64,000 nt of DNA from Tachypleus tridentatus (taxonomy: Eukaryota > Arthropoda > Merostomata > Xiphosura > Limulidae), in the NCBI RefSeq assembly GCF_004210375.1, contig NC_134834.1, forward strand, positions 146,105,009 through 146,169,008, written 5' to 3'. Shown here piece by piece: positions 49,101-58,100 of the stretch. Numbering within the stretch: the stretch's first letter is position 1; the number at the start of each line of letters is the position of its first letter. Made by a program: the position numbers and the translations under genes. The notes beneath the pieces were generated by a model. That model had not been told where the DNA came from. It saw only the letters and a list, made by a program, of their open reading frames with translations, and searched no databases.

Positions 49101-52100
49101 ATATCCAACAACTGTATTAGGATAAGAATTGTAAATTTCAAATCTATATTGTCGTGGCTAGTCTGTATATTATTTTTTACATTAATATATTCATTTTTTT
49201 ACGAACATAAAGATAGAATTTAAAGATATTTCATCTCCAAAGGTATGCGTTCGATTTATGTAACAGATATATATATATATTAGAAAACGATTAAAAATTG
49301 CGGGTAATTGTAATTTTGGACATTTATCGCCACCTATTTTTTTTCAACCAAAATGTGAAGTCACTTCGCGGCCCGGCATGTCTATGTGGATTAAGGCGTT
49401 CGACTCATAATCTGATGGTCGCGGGTTCGAATCCTCGTCGAACCAAACATGCTCGCCCTTTCAGCCGTGGGGCATTATAATGTTACAGTCAATTCCACTA
49501 TTCGTTAGTAAAAGAATAGCCCAAGAGTTGATGGTGGGTTGTGATGACTAGCTGCTTTCCCTTTCGCCTTACACTGCTAAATTAGGGATGGCTAGCGCAG
49601 ATAGCCCTCGTGTAGCTTTGCGCGAAAATTAAACAAAAGCCAAGAAAAAAGTCACTTCGCCGAAGAATGTTTTGACAAAAAACGAACAACAAACTTAATT
49701 TGTTGTATCAAGATTTTTCACGAAAGAATAGCTTTTTAAAACATTTGTGATGGTTACCCGAACCACTTAACTAAATGAAAGTTGATAGGTTTGGTTGAAT
49801 ATCGTTATTGAAGGGAACACTTTTGCTTTAATGAAGATTTTATTTAAAACACAAAAATTGAAGAAAAATAAGTTTAATTAGGTGAACCACCCTTCTGTGA
49901 ATTGGTCATTTTTGTTGTTTTTATATCACTATAAATTTTTATTTTACTTTATAACCTTGCTAACTAAATCGACAGTCAGTATCGTTTTCGGGCTGGTGGT
50001 TATCATGCTCGGACTGTAAATACGAGGGTTAAGGATTTGCAGCTCTTTGCCATAAAAATGCCCTCCGCACTTTAGGACTGTATGCGCGTTATTAAAGTGA
50101 TGGTGAAATCCTGTCATTCAGTCAGTTGAGTTGGTTTTGAACGCTGTTGACTTGTCCTATTTTCTAGTTTATAATATTCTAAGTTAGGGACGGCTAAACG
50201 TAGGTTGTGTAGCTGGCTTTACGCAAAAATTCTGAAAGAAACTGTAGGTCCTATGATTTGCTTTTTTTATGTTGTTTTATCGTTAAACTACATAATACAC
50301 TAAGGAGAATCAAACCCTGGATTTTAGAATAATGTGTCCTCAGTTTTACCATTTATTCATTGGAGGACATTTTACACATTACTTTTAGTGTTACATTACA
50401 ACAGCGAGCGAAATCTTCGAAGCCGATTTTCACATGTCATTCTAGCCTTAATTTAGAGAGAAATACTTCATGGAAGTAAATTTTGATGTCATATTTGAAT
50501 CTTAATAGTTTGTGAATTACTCAAAGTGGCTTAGTGGTTAGTTGGAGGCCCATAAGGCTAAAAATCGGGTTTTGAGCTTAACAACAAAGAAACGATTATT
50601 ATCTTCGACAAAAGATTTGTGGAGAAATCATAAACCCATGTAAAGATTGCACACTTTTTATGGCTGGTTTTGTTAGCCTTTACCTTATGTATGATTATTC
50701 ACTTTTTTAAAACTTTGTATCATTTCAAAGGGAGGGCATGATTTTTGTTTGATAGGACTGTGAATTCGAGACTTCAAGGTTCGCTCCGCAGTATACTCTG
50801 GATGCGTTATAGAAGTAACAGTGAATCTCGTTATTTGGTAATAGTTGCCGAGTAGGCGGAGGGTGCTGTTAACTATTTTACTTTCCCTCTGATTAAAATT
50901 TTTAGATTAGGGACGACTTTCTCAATCCTTGTCGGGTCTGACCTGTCCACTCAGTTCATCTGTCGTAAAAGGTACCGTTTACTGGAAACGAACCGGATGA
51001 GAGCGAAATAAGGTTATTTGTAAATGGTTTTTAGTTGCAACTTACACATAACAGTACTGTTTTTTGTGTGTAAGCTAATGATTGCTCTAAGTTGAATTTT
51101 AGTTTGCAGATAAGTGATAAATATCTTTATATAATTGCATTTAGTTTTGAATTAAAGCACGCAAAAATGGTTCACAAACTCCACCTTCTCAGGGAATTAA
51201 AGTTGTTTTAGAATACAAAAGAAGAAATTCTAATATAAATTATTCCAAACAAACTAGATGTTTCAAGGAGGGAATATCGAAGAACACCATAAACAAAATT
51301 AATCACTTTTTGTGGTGTCAACGTTTAAACTTTGCTTAAATTAATATTCACAGGGCAATGAATCAACGGTAAATTAAATTGAGGACTTATCATGTCACAA
51401 CTAGGGATTCGATTTCTGCGGGATGCACAGTAATGAGAGTTTATTTCATATCTTTACATGTAAGAACAAACAGAGGGATGACCTTTGACATGACTGGAAG
51501 TGAGTAGAGGTTTTAAATTTATCATGATCGGAAAGATAAACTTCTTTAAGCAAAATGTTTACTAATGCCTGATTTAAAATGTTTCCAGACATTCTACCCC
51601 TGTACTTCTTAAACTCTTAAACTTTAAAGAACAGGTAATAATATACTTTCGTTATTCTAGCGAGCTCAAATAAAATAAACCTAGTATGACCTGGTGATTA
51701 AGGCGCTTGACTCGCAATCTGAGGATCGCTGGTTTGAATCCCCTTGACTGAACATGCTCACCCTTTCAGTCTTGGGCTGTGTTATAGTGTAACAGTTAAT
51801 CCCACTATTCATTGGTCAAATAGTGACCCAAAAGTTGGCGGTGGGTGGTGTTAACTATCTCCATTTTCTCTAGTCTTTCACTATTAATTAAAGACGGCTA
51901 GCGCAGATAGTCTTCGTGTAGCTTTGCACGAAATTCAAACCAAACCAAATGAAAAACAAGTAAAAACAAAATGAATTAAATATAATTTAGTACACAATAA
52001 CCTTAATAACCTTGAACAGCTGCAAATGGCACTGACCTTTGAACTTAAAATGTCATGGGGAAGAACTTCCATGCACAGTATGAAACCCAACAGATGAAAC

Positions 52101-55100
52101 AACTATTGTATTCATAGTGGTTTAAAGAAAAACAAAAGGATGCGGTTGGGCAGTCTGATATCTGGAGTCCGGTCGTTTGATAAACTAACTCGTACAGCTT
52201 ACACTAGTAAGTTTTCACGCAAGTCTCATTGTCATGTTGACTTGGTGACCTAGGTCAGCGTCATAATATCAACATAAGAACTGTGTTTCATGGTCGGTTA
52301 ATAATGGATAGTAATGCGAGCGGAAATCTGCATGATAAAAGGGGCTAAGGTCTTACGTAAACAGGATCTCAGATAAGTGAACAACCCAGTTGTTTGTACC
52401 TTTTAATAACGTATGAGTTTAGTTTAAAGGAAAACAAATGTTTGCAATTAAACATGATTCATAAAACAACTGTAATTAGCTCAGCGTAAACTTTTCGAAA
52501 CTTTAACCCAAGCCCTAGGAGTGGAAAATGGTTTTTTTTTTTTTTTTTACTGGTTATTACAGATAATACTTAAGAAGCATACAAAATTATTTATGAATTA
52601 GTGAAGTATAATACTATATAATAAAGTGATTAAAAACTCAAGTTAAACACGTTTTCAACGACATTTTAGGCCCTAATCTAATACATTTCATGGGGTGCGG
52701 CCATCTTAAAAGATGTCGGCTAGTTGTAAGCTCGTTTTCTAAACTGATAATACAAAATATTAGCTTAGGTGTAAGTATTGGTTTGATATTAATATTAATG
52801 GTAATATTATTGAAATTTCTACGTATCAAACACTTCAAATTACTAGTAGTTTGTTTCTGAAATCCACACAGCTTACAAATACACAAAACCTGATGTAAGC
52901 TTTAATATATTTCCAGATGTACATATTTAAGAACAAAAACCAAACAAAATATTATAACGTAAAAGCACTAAACGTGACATTGTTGGGTGACAGCCCAGTA
53001 TTCCGAAGGTCCAGTGGTCACAGGTTTTTTTTTGTTGTTTTTTTTGCAGTATAATTCAAAACTGAATGAATAAACACAGTATTAGGCCCATAATAGATAA
53101 GTGTAACCTCAAACGAAAAGTTTAAAGGGCACTTTTTTGCGGGGGTGGTGGTGGTGGGGTTCAGGATATTTTATTGGCTCGGTGTAAAGATAATTTTACT
53201 GACTGAAGAAAGCGTTCAACATGCTTAATTAGTCGGGGATATAATACTGTGGAATAAGAACTTCAAATGTTCATTCTGTCAGAAGAGCTAACTTCCCAAA
53301 TCAAATCCTTGTGCGTAAATATGTGGGTTCTATTGCTAACACGATACATGCATATAATAAAGTAACATTATCTATTAATGAGAAATTGCAACATTTTAGG
53401 TTGTATGCTGGGGTAAAGCTGTTATAAAGTTTTTAAAATTTGAACAAACAATCAATTTAACTGTTACATAAACAACTTACATCTTCGGACTATTGGGCCT
53501 TTGGAGTAATGAGCCATGGGACTAAGGGTCCGTCACCCATTGTTGCCTGAGGTTTGCTACAATCATGTCATGACTGTGCAATTTTTATATGAAATAGTAA
53601 ACTGAGGCTAATTTCGAAAAAATCAAAATACAGAAAATCATGTAACCATTCTTTACCCGACTAGTATTGAATTCACATTTAAAGCTTTCCCAATAATAGT
53701 TATTTCTAAAACTAATTAACAGTTATTTTTTACTCAGCAAAGTGTTGACTGCTTTAATACAATTTAACGTATTGTAATTACGAATACAAATCAATAAAAA
53801 TTAAATATAAATACCACTTACCCACAATTCTGGCGTTGCATTATACAAGGATTGCGATAAATGACGCTGTCTTCACTGCATACTGGCTCATAGATATCGA
53901 GACACGTAGAGGGGCATAGATGGTGTTGCCCTCTACAGAACTCCCAGCTACCCACCTTTACGTCACCGCTGTATGAGACACAAAATTTATGGTTTGTTAC
54001 GCTATAAAGTTCTGATACAAATTTCTCTCTCTTTTTAAACGAAATGTTTCATCGGTGTTTACTATTGTATATTTTGTCTTTGGCTACAGTTAAGCGCAAA
54101 GATACACATTGGGTTATCTGTGCTCTGTTTCTCAACCCGGTTGCTAGAGTTGTAAGTCCGGAGACGTACCGCTGTGCCACTGTTGGAGCTAATGTATAAC
54201 AGATTTTTTTTTAATTTCACGCAAAGCTACACGAGGGCTATCTGCGCTAGCCGTCCCTAATGTAGCAGTGTAAGACTAGAGGGGAGGCAGTTAGTCATCA
54301 CCACCCACCACCAACTCTTGGGCTGCTCTTTTACCAACGAATAGTGGAATTGACTGTCACATTATAACGCCCCAACGACTGCAAGGGCAAGCATGTTTAG
54401 TGTGATGGGGATTCGAATCCGTGACCCTCAGATTACGAGTCGAACGCCTTAATCCACCTGGCCGTGCCGGGCCTATTGCATAACTAATCACACAACTAAA
54501 TTAACTGTTTCTGTCTGTTATTCTGCCTGTTTGTAAGTATAGATAACTACCTTTTTTTTTCATTTGTTTTACCTTAGCTCTCCTGCATTGGTTTACAATG
54601 ATATTTTTTACCTTTGTTTCAGTAGATATACCGATATTAGTTTAATTAAAAACTAACATTTTAACCCCAATTAAAGAAGGAGGTAATAAATAGCAATTTT
54701 ATGCATATAAAAGACCAATCTCTCTTCATAAAAGAGATTTATATATGTTAGTTCCTTGGTGAATTTGTTCATTTGTTCGAATCTCCGTCCCATCAAACAT
54801 GCTTACCCTTTCAGCCGTGGGAACGTTGTAACGCGATGGTCAATCGCACTATTCGTTGGTAAAATAGTGTTTGTTCTTGTTTTTGAATTTCGCGCAAAGC
54901 TACTCGAGGGCTATCTGCGCTAGCCGTCCCTAATTTAGCAGTGTAAGACTACAGGGAAGGCAGCTAGTCATCACCACCCACCGCCAACTCTTAGGCTACT
55001 CTTTTACCAACGAATAGTGGGATTGACCGTCACGTTATAACGTTCCGACGGCTGAAAGGGCGAGTATGTTTGGTGCAACCGGGCTTCGAACCCGCTACCC

Positions 55101-58100
55101 TCGGATTACGAGTCGAACGCCTTAACACACTTAGCCATGTCGGGCCCTGGTAAAATAGTAGCCCAAGATTTGGCAATGGGTGGTGATGACTCCCTCATGT
55201 CTTACACTGCTAAATTAGGGACGGTTAGCCCTTATGTGGCTTTTCACGAAATTCTAAACAAACAAAGAAACAACCTGGGAGACAGAATAATTAGGCTAAT
55301 GGATAATATTGTAATTATACATTTAAAGAAAATATATTAAGATAAAGGAATAAATTTTGTAAAACTGACTAATTCTTAAGAAGGATGATTGGGATTGCGG
55401 AAATATTTAAAAAACTACGTTTTCAAAATTCATATGACTAATAGAACAAAATAAGATTAAAATATGATAAAACAAAGGCACTTTTTTCTTATTATGTTTC
55501 TTCAGGGCACAAGAAAAATAACTTCTACTTATCAAAATAGAATCTTAATAAGTCTAACATACAAAAAATACATCACTGTGTAAGTACGTTGCTCTAAAAT
55601 GCAGTAGAAATTGAAAATCCTCAAGTTCGATGTATGTATGATAGCTATATTTCCGGACTTACAACTCTAAAGTTCCAGGTTCGATTTCCCGCGATTGACA
55701 CGACTAATACCCTAATGTGCGTTGTCCTAAAACAAACAACAACAGTAATACATTGGCCACGTAAAGAGAAAAGTTTGTCAGTGCAGAAGTAAATAAATTA
55801 GATACTTTAAATAAAAAAAGCAACTCAAACTCACCCGCAATTTTCTTTATGTAAAAAGCATAGGCTATCGTAAACCTTTCCGTTTGTGCCACATACTGGG
55901 TCTAGAACCTTGGTGATTGAACAATCTTTGGGGCAGTTGTCATCAGTACTTAGAGGACTTTCTGTTAACCTGTAAGTATCGTCAGTAATAAATTCGTTTT
56001 CCATTACTCTCTTTCTTCCCGTTCTGGCTTCTTGCCTCTTGTTGCCTTTGATTTCAAAGAAAGTCTCGTGATTAGGATCTATGACACTTTTAATTCCTTC
56101 TTCATCTGGAACACGTCTTCCCAAGAGAAGTTCTTTTGAATTTCTTTTGGAATGAGCAGTTAACTTATCTTGATTGATATTCTCTGTATCCTTATTAGTT
56201 GCAAAACCACTTACAGATTCTTCATCACGAGTTTCTGGTTTCTTTGTAGGCAAGTTATAGAAGTTACTACCTTCTGTCTGTGAAAGTTCATTTGGAATTA
56301 ATGAAGTAGATACATCTAAACTGCCACCTGAGATTATCGCTGGTTCTTTTTCTGAGATTTGTGTATCGCTCTTCGTATTTTTTGAAGGGAATGCTACATC
56401 TGAAGGTTTGAACTCTTTGGGCTGTCCAGAAGCAATCTCCACTCTCTCAGAAGTGTTATTTTGGAAATTGATCTCTGTTTTAGGCTTGTTTTGAAAATTT
56501 GTTTGTAAAGTATTGATCATCGTAATATCCTCTTCAGTTGTTGAAATTTCAGTTGTGGTTGTCTTAAAATCTTCAGTTTTGTCGCTTCCACAGTCAGTCA
56601 GTATAACTGGGACATTGTCACCTGTTGAAGCTTTGTTAACTGGTGAAGATAGGTTTTCACTCTTTGTCACTTTCTCACCAAACAGGTTCGTCAAGACGTG
56701 TGATGGGGTCAAAATGACTTCTGGAAACTCCGTTGTGTGAATATCATTAACGATTTTAGTTGTTTCACTGAAACTTAATCCCGACCCAGTAGTTTTTAAA
56801 ATAATTAGGTCTTCCATCGGTTTCATATTTAAGTTTGAAGGAATGTTGATTTTCATTCCTTTATTATCGTTCTCCTGTAATAATTTTTCATCATGTGGTT
56901 CTACTACTTCTACTTCACCAACTGCAACAGACGCTGGTGATTCTGTCGTTAATGATTTCTGTGAATTTACAGAAACTTCTATTGTGAAATTCGTTAATTT
57001 TTCATCGTCTGTTATCAGTTCCTCCTGTAAACCCTCTTCTGAGTAGATGTTGGACTTGTCATAGCTTTTCATTCTGATCAGTTCAGTAGAGTTGTCTACA
57101 TTACTCAAATTAGATCGGGTTTGGGCTTTTTTGTGGGTGTTTCCAGATATTTCATTTTCACCCACGGAAAGAAAGGTAGAGCCCTGAGTACCAGCATTTG
57201 CCATTTTGGTGACGCTGAGATCATCGGTCAGCACAGTATCTGTTTTTCTATCATTTACTCCACTTGTTTCCGTTGACTTCATGACTATTGGGATGTCACG
57301 CTTAAAGTTTACGTCATCTTCTCTTTCGATTGTCATTGCTTTTTTCCCCAAAGAGTCGGTTGAAAATGAAAAGTTTTCATTTGAAGAACTTATTTTCGTG
57401 TTCTCTAATCTTTGTTTCATATCCATTGTGATAGAGGAAGGATTGTTGTGAGAATTCGATTCATCATATCCTGATTCTGTGGACTTTATTATACCAGATG
57501 ACAAGTTAGAGGAAGAAGTATTTCTGTATTGTTTTTCTTGTGTTGATGTTGGATATGAAATATTCAAAGAAGACAGAAACAGTTCGTCAGTTGGAGTATT
57601 ACTTTTCTTATCTTCCTCTTCAAATTCCGTTGCCGTTGTTGTAGCAGATGTAAATGACACAGTGATCGTAGAATGACCAGTAGCTGCACTTTGAATAATT
57701 CCAGCGTTGCTCGTAACTTCTTCCATAACAGATAATGGAAAAGAAAAGTTTGTGTTTTCTCTGTTTTCATTCGACAATTTTAACATTGAACTGTCTTCAT
57801 CTTTTAGTTCTATATTGTTGACGGCATCCTCTGTTCCTACAGTGATTTTTAGGATATTATTGACTGTATTCTGTGTTTCTACAGTAGTTTCTGGGATATT
57901 GCTAACAACATCCACTGTTCCTACAGTAGTTTCTGGGACATTGTTAAAAGCATCCTCCGTTATTACAGCAGTTTCTGGGATATTGTGAACAGCATCCATT
58001 GTTTCTACAGTATTTTCTGGGTTATTGTTAACAGCATCCGCTGTTTCTACAGTAGTTTCTGGGTTATTGTTAACAGCATCCACTGTTTCTACAGTAGTTT

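Larger units (their letters stand above)
48892..53821 (-). other. Gene B intron between exons 3 and 4
   Basis: 4.9 kb of SINE copies and AT-rich DNA with a poly-T run and a G-rich run. A near-fit to a Kazal closing exon at 52203-52249 was considered and rejected. Confidence 0.75.

Noticed and set aside
52203..52249. Alternative exon to close Kazal domain 2 (Gly + 9 residues + Cys after a phase-2 acceptor)
   Set aside because: It has an in-frame TAG before the only phase-1 donor and the wrong Gly-to-Cys spacing; the 50-nt exon at 48842-48891 fits on every count.
53480..53600. Strong GTAAGTTG donor on the minus strand at 53480
   Set aside because: The upstream frames that would end there contain stops, and the sequence looks like a repeat; it does not connect to Kazal exons.
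56513..57988. Plus-strand open frames across the 2470-nt exon
   Set aside because: They are antisense shadows of the Ser/Thr-rich coding sequence on the minus strand.
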